In this document: positions 1 to 8,648 of the stretch, one piece after another
Layout: every line of letters starts with the position of its first letter
How positions within the stretch are numbered: the stretch's first letter is position 1
Origin: Cycloclasticus sp.
Lineage (GTDB): Bacteria; Pseudomonadota; Gammaproteobacteria; Methylococcales; Cycloclasticaceae
Reading direction: 5' to 3'
Length of the DNA: 64,000 nucleotides
Assembly: GCA_040743155.1 (NCBI GenBank)
Contig: JBFLJU010000001.1
Location: 1,488,001-1,552,000, forward strand
Notes under the pieces: generated by a model
Seen by the model: only the letters and a program-made list of their open reading frames with translations
Databases searched by the model: none
What the model was told of the DNA's origin: nothing
Made by a program: the position numbers and the translations under genes

Positions 1-681
1 TCTGATGATAACGTGATTCAGTTTGCTGATAATTCTAAAACTGAAAACACCCGTGTTTCATATCCCATTGAGCATATTGAAAATATCGTTAAACCAATTT
101 CAAAAGGTGGTCACGCTAAAAAAGTGATCTTTTTAACAGCCGACGCCTTTGGTGTAACACCGCCTGTTTCTAAATTAACAGCCGAACAAACGAAATATTA
201 TTTCTTGTCTGGCTTCACTGCTAAGTTAGCAGGCACAGAACGCGGAATTACCGAACCAACACCAACGTTCTCCGCAGCCTTTGGCGCCGCTTTCTTGTCA
301 TTACACCCAACAAAGTACGCACAAGAATTAGTCAAACGTATGGAAGCCGTTGATGCTGAGGCATACTTGGTCAACACTGGCTGGAATGGTACCGGTAAAC
401 GTATTTCTATTAAGGACACTCGCGGCATTATTAATGCAATTCTCGATGGTTCTATTGAAACAGCCGATACAAAAAACATCCCCTTGTTCAATCTCGAGGT
501 TCCAACATCTCTACCCGGTGTAGACAGCAATATCCTAGACCCAAGAGACACTTATCAAGACCCAGCACTGTGGGATAAACGAGCGCAGGAACTGGCCCAT
601 CTTTTTATCGCTAATTTCGAAAAATATACCGACAACGACGAAGGTAAATCACTCGTTGCCGCTGGCCCGAAGGTTGATTAA
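1..681 (+). CDS. pckA: phosphoenolpyruvate carboxykinase (ATP), 3' part
   Basis: The frame is open at base 1 and ends in TAA at 679-681, so only the last 226 residues of a roughly 520-residue protein are in the window. The enzyme converts oxaloacetate and ATP to phosphoenolpyruvate, CO2 and ADP, the cytosolic entry to gluconeogenesis. Family motifs are clear: [30 protein letters not shown], a [13 protein letters not shown] segment of the nucleotide-binding region, a [13 protein letters not shown] block and [15 protein letters not shown] near the C-terminus. The segment after NTGW is slightly shorter than in E. coli. A strong intrinsic terminator follows 20 bases after the stop. The identification is secure; the N-terminal half and promoter lie outside the window. 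Confidence 0.96.
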   Translation, partial: SDDNVIQFADNSKTENTRVSYPIEHIENIVKPISKGGHAKKVIFLTADAFGVTPPVSKLTAEQTKYYFLSGFTAKLAGTERGITEPTPTFSAAFGAAFLSLHPTKYAQELVKRMEAVDAEAYLVNTGWNGTGKRISIKDTRGIINAILDGSIETADTKNIPLFNLEVPTSLPGVDSNILDPRDTYQDPALWDKRAQELAHLFIANFEKYTDNDEGKSLVAAGPKVD

Positions 682-700
682 CGTCTAGCAAAAACATCAA

Positions 701-730
701 AAAAGGCCGTGCAATAGCACGGCCTTTTTT
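701..730 (+). terminator. intrinsic terminator after pckA
   Basis: A GC-rich stem (AGGCCGTGC / GCACGGCCT) with a four-base AATA loop is followed by a run of six T. It sits 20 bases after the pckA stop and 49 bases before the likely formate dehydrogenase start, so it should separate the two transcription units. Confidence 0.9.
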
Positions 731-778
731 GTGTTATCTTGGCTCTTATCAACCGAGTTCTTATTACTTAACGTTTAT

Positions 779-2470
779 ATGCCCAGCAACGCAACAAACA
801 ATATACGGCCTGGAAATAAAAAAAAACGCAAAGGGCGCATTTTTCAGCGTGGACGCCAGCTTGACGCCACCGCTCAAGTCGAGCTTAAAGAACTGCTAGG
901 CTCCAAGCCCCGACGCAAAGACCTGCTAATCGAATACCTCCATCTGATACAAGATAAATGGGGATATATAGGTTCTTCACATCTCATGGCGTTAGCCAGC
1001 GAACTCCAACTATCTCAAGCATCTGTCTATGAGGTGGCCAGCTTTTACCACCATTTTGATGTCGTTAAAGAAGACCAAACACCCCCGCCAGAACTAACCA
1101 TTCGAATATGTAACTCGCTCAGTTGCAGCATGACGGGGTCAAGTAAGGTACAAGATGAACTCAACAGCCTAGCACCTAGTAATATTCGCATCATACCGGC
1201 ACCCTGCATGGGCTTGTGTAACGAGGCACCCGCGGCTGCCATTGGCAAGAATTACGTCGGTCATGTATCCGCCGCCTCACTGCTTAATGATGCAAACAAT
1301 AAACAAGTCAGCCCAGTGTTACCGAGCTATCAATCCTACGAACAATACATAAAAAACAAGGGTTACCAGCTCTTTCAAAAGCTAGTTCAACAAGAGCTAA
1401 ACAGCAACGACATCATCGACACTCTTGAACAAAGTGGCTTAAAAGGCCTTGGCGGTGCCGGATTCCCTACCGCTAACAAGCTAAGAATTGTAAAAGAACA
1501 ACCGTCGCCAAGGTATTTCTGCGTTAACGCCGACGAAGGTGAACCGGGTACCTTTAAAGACCGGCATTACCTCTCAACCGAACCTCACCAGTTTTTAGAA
1601 GGCGTGTTAATCGCCGCTCACATCATTGATGCGAGCAAAGTGTATATCTATTTGCGTGACGAATACGCCGCCATCTATCAACTATTGAAACTTGAACTTC
1701 AAAAACTTATTGACCACTCGCTCATTGAGGACGGTTATATTGAACTGAGACGCGGTGCAGGCGCTTATATCTGCGGAGAAGAATCCGCCATGATTGAATC
1801 CATTGAAGGGAAGCGCGGATTACCACGCCAACGGCCACCCTACGTCGCCCATCAAGGGTTATTTGACCGGCCAACTCTGGTGCAGAATGTAGAAACCTTA
1901 TATTGGATACCAAACATTTTGCACAAGGGCGCCGAGTGGTTTAACAAGCAAGGCAAAAACGGCGCTTTAGGCATTCGTTCATTTTCCCTATCGGGTAGAG
2001 TTAAAAAGCCCGGCGTTATTAAGGCAGCCGCTGGCAGTACAGTTCGCGAACTGATCAAATTAGCCGGAGGCATGCTTGACGGGCATCATTTCAAGGCCTA
2101 TTTGCCCGGTGGTGCTTCGGGTGGAATTTTACCCGCTTCGTTGGATCAATTACCGTTAGATTTCGGCAGCTTAAGCGAGTACGGCTGCTTTGTTGGCTCG
2201 CATGCCATTATTATCTTATCGGATAAAGACAGCATCAAAACCACTAGTCAGAATTTATTACACTTCTTTCAAGATGAGAGCTGCGGCCAGTGCACGCCAT
2301 GCAGAGTTGGTTGCGAAAAGGCCAGCTTATTGCTATCCGAAAAACAATGGAATAAACCCTTGCTAGAAGAACTTTGTAGCACCATGGCAGATGCCTCTAT
2401 TTGTGGTTTAGGGCAAGCCGCACCCAACCCCATTCTGACCAGCATCAAGTACTTTGCTGATGAAGTTTAA
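779..2470 (+). CDS. fdsB: NAD-dependent formate dehydrogenase, flavin/diaphorase subunit (NuoE-NuoF fusion)
   Basis: This subunit passes electrons from the molybdenum subunit through Fe-S centres and FMN to NAD+. Residues of about 40-190 form a NuoE-like 2Fe-2S thioredoxin fold with cysteines in CNSLSC (near 111) and PCMGLC (near 141). Residues of about 210-560 are NuoF-like: the FMN site GLGGAGFPTANKL near 222, the NADH-binding GAGAYICGEESAMIE near 326, and the 4Fe-4S motif ESCGQCTPCRVGC near 500. In many bacteria these are separate FdsG and FdsB proteins; the fused two-subunit form resembles FDH1 of Methylobacterium. An in-frame GTG at 731 overlaps the pckA terminator, so ATG 779, giving 563 residues, is preferred. 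The stop abuts the start of the alpha subunit gene. A weak ribosome site makes the start the least certain point. Confidence 0.9.
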   Translation: MPSNATNNIRPGNKKKRKGRIFQRGRQLDATAQVELKELLGSKPRRKDLLIEYLHLIQDKWGYIGSSHLMALASELQLSQASVYEVASFYHHFDVVKEDQTPPPELTIRICNSLSCSMTGSSKVQDELNSLAPSNIRIIPAPCMGLCNEAPAAAIGKNYVGHVSAASLLNDANNKQVSPVLPSYQSYEQYIKNKGYQLFQKLVQQELNSNDIIDTLEQSGLKGLGGAGFPTANKLRIVKEQPSPRYFCVNADEGEPGTFKDRHYLSTEPHQFLEGVLIAAHIIDASKVYIYLRDEYAAIYQLLKLELQKLIDHSLIEDGYIELRRGAGAYICGEESAMIESIEGKRGLPRQRPPYVAHQGLFDRPTLVQNVETLYWIPNILHKGAEWFNKQGKNGALGIRSFSLSGRVKKPGVIKAAAGSTVRELIKLAGGMLDGHHFKAYLPGGASGGILPASLDQLPLDFGSLSEYGCFVGSHAIIILSDKDSIKTTSQNLLHFFQDESCGQCTPCRVGCEKASLLLSEKQWNKPLLEELCSTMADASICGLGQAAPNPILTSIKYFADEV

Positions 2471-5194
2471 ATGAGTCGTTTAATTTCATTTTCTTTAGAT
2501 GGGGAAAAAGTATCAGCTTCACCCGACGAGAGTCTTTGGCAAGTAGCAAAAAGACTTGGCACGATCCTGCCACATTTATGTTTTAACGATTCTAGCGACT
2601 ATAGAGCAGATGGTAATTGCCGCGCATGCATGGTCGAAATTGAAGGCGAACGAGCCTTAGCCGCTTCGTGTTGTCGTCACCCCAGTAACGGCATGGTTGT
2701 TAACACACAAAGTAAACGCGCTACGAGCGCTAGAAACATGGTCATGGAATTGCTGTGCACAGACATGAATTCAGATGTAGTGGCTGGATCAAGTTTTGCT
2801 GAGCTAGCCAGCTCGATGCAAATCAGACCCTCTCGGTTTCCGAAAAGCACACAGTCACACAATAACTCTGACCTATCCCACCCTGCCATAGCCGTGCAGC
2901 TGGACGCCTGTATTCAGTGTAACTTATGCGTCAGGGCCTGCCGTGAAATACAGGTTAACGACGTCATTGGCCTGTCGAATCGTGGTTCTAGTGCAGAAAT
3001 CAGTTTTGACTTCGCTGACTCAATGGGTGATTCAACTTGTGTCGCCTGCGGCGAATGCGTCCAAGTTTGCCCGACCCACGCGCTGAAGGAAAACGCCGTT
3101 GGCGCGAATAAAACCAAGCCCGCTATTCGCTCTGTATGTCCTTATTGCGGTGTCGGCTGCCAAGTAAGCATCCATATACAAAATAACAAGATTACCTCTG
3201 TTGATGGCGCTAACGGTCCTTCGAATCAGGGTCGCTTATGCGTCAAAGGTCGATTTGGCTTTGACTACATCTCATCTAAACAACGATTAACCGAACCCCT
3301 GATCAGAAAAACCGGTTTAGAAAAAGGCATTAACATTGACCCTGAAGAGCCTCTAAGCCATTTTAGAACCGCTTCTTGGGAGGAGGCGCTAGATATTGCT
3401 GCTAATGGTTTTGCAGCCTGCAAACAACAATACGGCGGTGACGCGCTAGCAGGATTTGGTTCCGCAAAGTGCTCAAATGAAGAGGCTTATATTTTTCAAA
3501 AGTTGGTTCGTGTGGGCTTCGGCACCAACAATGTAGATCACTGCACACGCCTGTGCCACGCTTCATCCGTTGCTGCACTGATGGAAACTATTGGCTCAGG
3601 CGCGGTGACCGCACCTTTTACAACGGTTAAAGACAGTGATGTCATCATTGTTATTGGCGCAAACCCCACAGAAAATCACCCTGTTGCGGCAACTTTTTTT
3701 AAACAGGCCAGCCAGCTAGGTGCTGAACTTATTGTTATGGATCCCCGTGCGCAAGCGTTAAAGCAGCACGCCACTCATATGTTGCAGTTTATTCCTGGTA
3801 CCGATGTCGCTTTGCTCAATGCCATCATGCACGTCATCGTCGATGAGAAACTCTACAATCAAACGTATATTGAGCGCCACACCACGGGGTTTAAAGAACT
3901 CAGCCATCACCTGAAAAACTTCTCGCCCGAGCTGATGCAAAATATTTGCGGCATTGATGCTAACACTATAAAAACCGTCGCTAGAAAGTATGCGTCTGCT
4001 AAGTCCGCTATTATTTTTTGGGGAATGGGCATCTCGCAGCACACCCACGGTACCGACAATGCCCGCTGCCTGATTTCATTGGCTCTTATGTGTGGACACA
4101 TCGGCAGGCCCGGCACTGGGTTACACCCATTACGTGGACAAAACAATGTCCAAGGTGCCTCTGATGCCGCCTTGATTCCAATGTTTTTTCCTGACTACAA
4201 GAAAACAAACGACGCCGAGGCCTTGGCTTTTTTTGAATCGTTATGGCACGCGAAACTTCAATCGAAGGCAGGACTCACGGTTGTCGAAATTTTGGACGCT
4301 ATCCATGATGATAAAATAAAATCCATGTATATCATGGGCGAAAACCCCGCCATGTCCGATCCAAACTTAAATCATGCGCGGGCAGCCTTAGCAAAGCTGA
4401 AACATTTAGTTGTACAGGATATTTTTATAACCGAAACGGCAATGTTTGCTGATGTCATCTTGCCTGCTGCCGCTTGGCCAGAAAAAATAGGAACGGCGAC
4501 GAATACTAACCGCCAAGTTCAAATGGGCCGCCAAGCCGTTAAACCACCCGGTGATGCAAAAGCCGATTGGTGGATCACAAACCAAATTGCCCAACGTTTT
4601 GGGCTAGACTGGCGTTATAACGAACCGAAGGACATTTACCAAGAAATGCAAACCGCCATGCCGTCACTATCAAACATTAGCTGGGATCGACTCGAAAACG
4701 AGCACTCAGTGACCTACCCCTGCTCAGCTCCAGACAAGGCCGGTGACGATATCGTTTTTGCTAACGGTTTTCCAACAGACAATAAACGAGGCAAATTTGT
4801 TTCCGCTAATATATTGCCACCTAATGATCCGCTAGATAAGGAATACTCGTTTATTCTCACCACAGGCCGGTTATTAGAACATTGGCACACAGGCACTATG
4901 TCAAGACGAAGTGACGTGCTCAATACGCTAGAACCTGAAGCCTTCGTACAAATGAGTCAAGCCGATTGTACGCGGCTTAATATTAATGCGGGTACGATGG
5001 TTTGTATAAAAAGTCGCCGCGGATTCATTAACATAAGAGTACGTATCGATGACAAGGTACAAGCAGGCTTAATCTTTATTCCATTTGCATATGTTGAGGC
5101 CGCCGCTAACATTCTGACTAGCCAAGAGCTTGATCCTTTTGGGAAAATACCCGAATACAAGTACTCTGCCGTTAATATAACGCCGTGCTCTTAA
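2471..5194 (+). CDS. fdsA: NAD-dependent formate dehydrogenase, molybdopterin alpha subunit
   Basis: The catalytic subunit oxidises formate to CO2 at a bis-MGD molybdenum centre. It has 907 residues. An N-terminal 2Fe-2S ferredoxin domain carries CRACMVEIEG. A NuoG-like stretch and a ferredoxin domain with CIQCNLCVRAC (near 147) and CVACGECVQVC (near 189) follow. The Mo/4Fe-4S region starts with VCPYCGVGC near 222. Cys362 in RLCHASS is the expected molybdenum ligand, followed by the catalytic His363, so this is a Cys and not a selenocysteine enzyme. The C-terminus is a molydopterin dinucleotide-binding domain. The gene begins on the base after the fdsB stop, so the two are surely co-transcribed, with mobA next. 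It could be mistaken for a nitrate reductase, but the NuoG-like N-terminus and diaphorase partner argue for formate dehydrogenase. Confidence 0.94.
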   Translation: MSRLISFSLDGEKVSASPDESLWQVAKRLGTILPHLCFNDSSDYRADGNCRACMVEIEGERALAASCCRHPSNGMVVNTQSKRATSARNMVMELLCTDMNSDVVAGSSFAELASSMQIRPSRFPKSTQSHNNSDLSHPAIAVQLDACIQCNLCVRACREIQVNDVIGLSNRGSSAEISFDFADSMGDSTCVACGECVQVCPTHALKENAVGANKTKPAIRSVCPYCGVGCQVSIHIQNNKITSVDGANGPSNQGRLCVKGRFGFDYISSKQRLTEPLIRKTGLEKGINIDPEEPLSHFRTASWEEALDIAANGFAACKQQYGGDALAGFGSAKCSNEEAYIFQKLVRVGFGTNNVDHCTRLCHASSVAALMETIGSGAVTAPFTTVKDSDVIIVIGANPTENHPVAATFFKQASQLGAELIVMDPRAQALKQHATHMLQFIPGTDVALLNAIMHVIVDEKLYNQTYIERHTTGFKELSHHLKNFSPELMQNICGIDANTIKTVARKYASAKSAIIFWGMGISQHTHGTDNARCLISLALMCGHIGRPGTGLHPLRGQNNVQGASDAALIPMFFPDYKKTNDAEALAFFESLWHAKLQSKAGLTVVEILDAIHDDKIKSMYIMGENPAMSDPNLNHARAALAKLKHLVVQDIFITETAMFADVILPAAAWPEKIGTATNTNRQVQMGRQAVKPPGDAKADWWITNQIAQRFGLDWRYNEPKDIYQEMQTAMPSLSNISWDRLENEHSVTYPCSAPDKAGDDIVFANGFPTDNKRGKFVSANILPPNDPLDKEYSFILTTGRLLEHWHTGTMSRRSDVLNTLEPEAFVQMSQADCTRLNINAGTMVCIKSRRGFINIRVRIDDKVQAGLIFIPFAYVEAAANILTSQELDPFGKIPEYKYSAVNITPCS

Positions 5195-5197
5195 AAC

Positions 5198-5839
5198 ATG
5201 CTTGATAAAAAAAATAATATTGTTGGCGTCATTCTCGCCGGTGGGCTCTCACGACGAATGGGGAATCAAAATAAGTCCTTTATGCCACTCGCAAATAAGC
5301 CTTTATTTGAACACGTCTTGGAAAGGTTCCTCCCACAATGTGACACTGTCTTGATAAACAGTAACAGCCAGAGCAGACAACTAGCTTCGTACAATTTGCC
5401 TATTATAAAAGACACCTTGGAAGGCTATCTTGGGCCGTTAGCCGGAATACTATCGGCAATGGAATGGACTAAGCAGCAGCTGCCGGAAACACAATGGATT
5501 GCATCGGTACCCGTTGATACGCCATTCTTACCAAAAGATTTAGTCTCAACGCTATACCAATCCATTGAAAAAAAACATTCCACATTAGTAGGTGTTAGCT
5601 CTAATGGCCGTACACACCCCGTCATTGGCCTATGGTCTACCCGTTTAGTCGACGACTTACGGCTCGCTTTAAATGACGAAGGTCTGCGTAAAATTGATCT
5701 GTGGACAGCTCGTTACAGTATTTCTCATCAAGATTTCAGCAATGAGGTGTTCGACCCATTCTTTAACATCAACAGTCAAGAGGACCTGATACAAGCCGAA
5801 TCATTAATAAAGAAAAACCCCCGTTTAATCGACATCTAG
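5198..5839 (+). CDS. mobA: molybdenum cofactor guanylyltransferase
   Basis: MobA attaches GMP from GTP to molybdopterin to make the MGD cofactor that the formate dehydrogenase needs. The 213-residue protein has the nucleotidyltransferase signature LAGGLSRRMG at 13-22, a lysine in NKSFMPL, GPLAGILSAM in the middle and the metal-binding VPVDTPFLP. The ATG lies three bases after the fdsA stop, so the gene is the third of the fds operon. Its last 15 bases overlap the end of the convergent fdhD gene. Placing a cofactor-assembly gene in the enzyme operon suggests matched production of enzyme and cofactor. Confidence 0.93.
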   Translation: MLDKKNNIVGVILAGGLSRRMGNQNKSFMPLANKPLFEHVLERFLPQCDTVLINSNSQSRQLASYNLPIIKDTLEGYLGPLAGILSAMEWTKQQLPETQWIASVPVDTPFLPKDLVSTLYQSIEKKHSTLVGVSSNGRTHPVIGLWSTRLVDDLRLALNDEGLRKIDLWTARYSISHQDFSNEVFDPFFNINSQEDLIQAESLIKKNPRLIDI

Positions 5840-6628
5840 CAGCACGTTATCAATTCCATTTAGAATTTGAAAGTGCTTACCTTTGGCCCTCGAAATTAGC
5901 GTTACACCAAACTGCTTCGCTATATCAAACCCCATCTTGGTGGCACCGGAGCGCGACAGTAGAATAGGTATTGTCATTTGCGCGACTTTAATCACCATTT
6001 CAGACGTTAAACGCCCCGTTGTATAGAAAATACAGTCATCACCTCTAATCTCGTTCAACAACATATAGCCAGCGATGGTGTCCACCGCATTATGCCGCCC
6101 AACATCTTCCACAAAAAATAAAATTTCTTGCCCCCTGCATAGCGCACAACCATGAACAGCCCCCGCCGTTTTATACACTGTATTGTGTTGTTTTAAATGA
6201 TTAAGCAATGCATAAAGAGTCGATTGCCTAAGCGAGTGCTTTGCTAACACCTGCCCTTTTAGTTCATCCATCACATTGCCGAACATCGTGCCTTGCCCGC
6301 ACCCCGTGGTAATAATTCTGCTTTTTTTAAGAACAGCTAAGTCTTTGCCCGCTTGATTCGATACAACGGCAACGGCTGCTGTTTGCCAGTCCACCTGAAC
6401 GGTTTTTATCTCGTCAAGTTTTTCAAATATAAGTTGGTTTTTAAGATAACCGATGACTAATAACTCGGCAAACGACCCCATCGTCATCAAAGTCACTACT
6501 TCTTGCTTATCAACAAAAATCGTTAATGGCCGTTCTTCAACGAGCATCACATCAACAGCTTTGCCCTGTTCATTTATCACTGATACTGTTGATGTCCCTG
6601 GCAATATTGATTGCGTCATCTCAACCAT
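5825..6628 (-). CDS. fdhD: formate dehydrogenase accessory sulfurtransferase FdhD, variant active-site motif
   Basis: FdhD transfers sulfur from IscS to the molybdenum cofactor so that formate dehydrogenase becomes active. The 267-residue protein keeps the family's EDVGRHNAVD motif and FYTTGRLTSEMV. At the position of the family's usual CxxC sulfur-carrying motif it reads TTGCGQG, so C110 is kept but the second cysteine is G113. A different CxxC, C161-A-L-C164, appears in AVHGCALC about 50 residues later. The gene converges on mobA with a 15-base overlap and faces the fds operon, which supports its role. I cannot tell whether the remaining cysteine suffices or the later pair takes over. Confidence 0.9.
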   Translation of the reverse strand: MVEMTQSILPGTSTVSVINEQGKAVDVMLVEERPLTIFVDKQEVVTLMTMGSFAELLVIGYLKNQLIFEKLDEIKTVQVDWQTAAVAVVSNQAGKDLAVLKKSRIITTGCGQGTMFGNVMDELKGQVLAKHSLRQSTLYALLNHLKQHNTVYKTAGAVHGCALCRGQEILFFVEDVGRHNAVDTIAGYMLLNEIRGDDCIFYTTGRLTSEMVIKVAQMTIPILLSRSGATKMGFDIAKQFGVTLISRAKGKHFQILNGIDNVLLDVD

Positions 6629-6670
6629 AAATTAACTCATATATTGTTTATTGAACTGTTATAACACGCA

Positions 6671-6703
6671 AAAAAAAAGCCATGCAAATGCATGGCTTTT
6701 TTT
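6671..6703. terminator. bidirectional terminator between mdh and fdhD
   Basis: The hairpin AAGCCATGC / GCATGGCTT has an AAAT loop and is flanked by A-runs on one side and T-runs on the other. It lies 15 bases downstream of the mdh stop on the minus strand, so it should end mdh transcripts. It is also just upstream of the fdhD start. Confidence 0.8.
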
Positions 6704-6717
6704 AACTCACATAAACT

Positions 6718-7695
6718 TTAAAGCAGATGCTTCACACCATCACGCTCTTCTTTTAGCTCGTTTTCAGTGGCTGTCATTCTTTCGCGGCTGAAATCATTAA
6801 TTTCAAGACCTTGAACAATTGAATACTCACCATCTTTAACAGTAACTGGGAATGAGTAAATTAAACCTTCTTCGATGCCATAACTGCCATCACTAGGAAT
6901 ACCCATGCTCACCCAATCGCCATCAGCCGTACCTTGAACCCAAGTACGCATATGGTCTAGGGCTGAGCTCGCTGCAGATGCTGCGCTTGATAAGCCACGA
7001 GCTTTAATAATAGCAGCACCACGTTGTTGAACAGCTGGAATATACTCGTCGGAATACCAACTCGCATCAATTTTAGATAAGGCGTCTTCACCACTTACTA
7101 ATGCATTATGAAGATCTGGGTATTGTGTTGCAGAGTGGTTACCCCAAATAGTCATTTTAGTAATGTCTGTATTGTGAGTGCCTGTTTGTTCCGCTAAAAG
7201 GCTCATCGCACGATTATGGTCTAAACGAGTCATCGCAGTAAAGTTACGCGGGTTAAGGTCTGGTGCGTTATTCATAGCAATCAACGCATTTGTGTTCGCA
7301 GGGTTACCAACAACCAATACTCGAACATCACGTTTAGCCACTTTATTTAATGCTTTACCTTGAACGGAGAAAATAGCAGCATTCGCTTCAAGCAAATCTT
7401 TGCGTTCCATACCAGGACCACGAGGGCGAGCGCCTACTAAGAATGCAAAGTCGATATCTTTAAAAGCAACTTCTGCATCATCAGAGATTTCTACACTTTG
7501 TAACAAAGGAAACGCGCAATCCTTTAATTCCATAACTGCACCTTCAAGCGCACCTAGAGCTGGTGTAATTTCTAACAAGTGTAGACAAATCGGTTGCTCT
7601 GGACCCAAAAAGTCACCTGATGCAATACGAAATAATAATGAATACGAAATTTGACCGGCGGCGCCAGTAACTGCTACATGAACAGGTGCTTTCAT
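6718..7695 (-). CDS. mdh: NAD-dependent malate dehydrogenase
   Basis: The enzyme interconverts malate and oxaloacetate in the TCA cycle. The 325-residue protein starts with a Rossmann nucleotide-binding loop, [10 protein letters not shown] at 11-20. The substrate-binding arginines lie in [15 protein letters not shown], the catalytic pair is Asp159 (TRLDHNRA) and His187 ([13 protein letters not shown]), and there is a GEDAL/GLSSAAS segment. Length and motifs fit the cytosolic-type MDH found in Burkholderia and other proteobacteria, not the E. coli type. It is a stand-alone gene with its own terminator. The ATG is preceded on the minus strand by AGGAGA, a good ribosome site. Confidence 0.96.
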   Translation of the reverse strand: MKAPVHVAVTGAAGQISYSLLFRIASGDFLGPEQPICLHLLEITPALGALEGAVMELKDCAFPLLQSVEISDDAEVAFKDIDFAFLVGARPRGPGMERKDLLEANAAIFSVQGKALNKVAKRDVRVLVVGNPANTNALIAMNNAPDLNPRNFTAMTRLDHNRAMSLLAEQTGTHNTDITKMTIWGNHSATQYPDLHNALVSGEDALSKIDASWYSDEYIPAVQQRGAAIIKARGLSSAASAASSALDHMRTWVQGTADGDWVSMGIPSDGSYGIEEGLIYSFPVTVKDGEYSIVQGLEINDFSRERMTATENELKEERDGVKHLL

Positions 7696-7811
7696 TTCTA
7701 AAAATCTCCTAAATATAAAAGATGCAATTATAGCTGATAAACAAGCATTTTAGCTTTAAATAACAAGCCATTACCCACTAAATTTATAGCTAAAAAATAT
7801 AAAAAACTTAA

Positions 7812-8126
7812 TTAGCGAAGCTTAAGAATTTTTTTCAAGTCGTAATGGTAAAGAAAACCTGGCAAGGCAAAAACGATAAATAGGCAAAGTGTTATCACGT
7901 AAAACTCCCAATCTTGCGTACTACGTGTACCCATTATTTTATATTCTAGAGCGAATCCGGCAGCGAAAGAAACAACATACCAAACCAACATTTCAAACCA
8001 ACGAAGCCAGCCTGATTTATTAGCTAATTGTCGAATACAAAAAAGCCTATCACTTAACCAAGGAAGGTTTGCAGCGATAATCGTCAAGAAAAGAAATATA
8101 AGAATGGGAGTTTGATTATTCATCAA
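7812..8126 (-). CDS. DUF2818 family membrane protein
   Basis: The 104-residue hydrophobic protein has about three membrane segments (near 8-25, 45-65 and 76-95) and an RLFCI motif after the first. It matches the DUF2818 family, whose function is unknown. In many beta- and gammaproteobacteria this gene follows nuoN, the last gene of the NADH dehydrogenase I operon. Here it sits only 22 bases from tRNA-Leu, with no nuo genes between them. A second in-frame ATG three bases downstream is an equally possible start. Confidence 0.75.
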   Translation of the reverse strand: MMNNQTPILIFLFLTIIAANLPWLSDRLFCIRQLANKSGWLRWFEMLVWYVVSFAAGFALEYKIMGTRSTQDWEFYVITLCLFIVFALPGFLYHYDLKKILKLR

Positions 8127-8148
8127 TGAGCATTAAAGCATATATTGT

Positions 8149-8235
8149 TGGTGCCGAGAGCGGGACTTGAACCCGCACGTCCATAAGGACACTACCCCCT
8201 CAAGATAGCGTGTCTACCAATTCCACCACCTCGGC
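8149..8235 (-). tRNA. leuU: tRNA-Leu (anticodon GAG)
   Basis: On the minus strand the sequence folds into a class II tRNA. The acceptor stem is GCCGAGG / TCTCGGC, discriminator A is followed by an encoded CCA, and the D-loop reads GGAATTGGTAGACA. The anticodon stem CTATC / GGTAG holds the loop TTGAGGG, giving anticodon GAG. A long variable arm (TGTCCTTATGGACG) and the T-loop GTTCAAGTC are intact. It follows secG by six bases, as in many gammaproteobacteria, and is probably co-transcribed with it. Confidence 0.97.
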
Positions 8236-8241
8236 AATCAA

Positions 8242-8637
8242 TTACTCAGGGATAGGCACATCAGCAGGTTTCATGCCTTCTGCTTCTGTCGCCTTATCAC
8301 TTGGTTTAACCAAACTATTTATTAAATCAGCAGGTGTTGCATCTATAGTTTGCGCTGCTTTTAGGTTACTTAAACCATCGATAATATCGTCTGGCTCTGC
8401 TCTATTGCCGCCTAAATATGCTAACGCTAAACTAGTTGAAAAAAACATCGCTGCTAAAATAGCTGTCGAGCGACTTAAAAAAGACGATGAGCCTTTCGCA
8501 CCGAAGACAGTGCCTGAAGCGCCGCTACCAAAAGCTGCACCAGCATCCGCACCTTTGCCGTGCTGAATTAAAATCAAACCTATCATCAATGCAGCAATTA
8601 ACACATGCACTGATAGAACTATTGCAAACACACTCAT
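8242..8637 (-). CDS. secG: preprotein translocase subunit SecG
   Basis: SecG is the small inner-membrane subunit of the SecYEG channel. The protein starts MSVFAIVLSVHVLIA, has two membrane helices (near 3-23 and 52-72) separated by HGKGADAGAAFGSG, and continues with the family's SGTVFGAKGSSSFLSR. ATG at 8637, preceded by AAGGA on the minus strand, is preferred over an ATG nine codons upstream that would enter tpiA. The 131-residue length includes an acidic, proline-containing C-terminal tail typical of proteobacterial SecG. It lies 11 bases after tpiA and just before tRNA-Leu. Confidence 0.94.
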   Translation of the reverse strand: MSVFAIVLSVHVLIAALMIGLILIQHGKGADAGAAFGSGASGTVFGAKGSSSFLSRSTAILAAMFFSTSLALAYLGGNRAEPDDIIDGLSNLKAAQTIDATPADLINSLVKPSDKATEAEGMKPADVPIPE

Positions 8638-8648
8638 AACTTTATCCT

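Noticed and set aside
6453-7654. Opposite-strand frames within fdhD and mdh
   Set aside because: They are antisense to well-conserved genes and have no homology or ribosome sites of their own.
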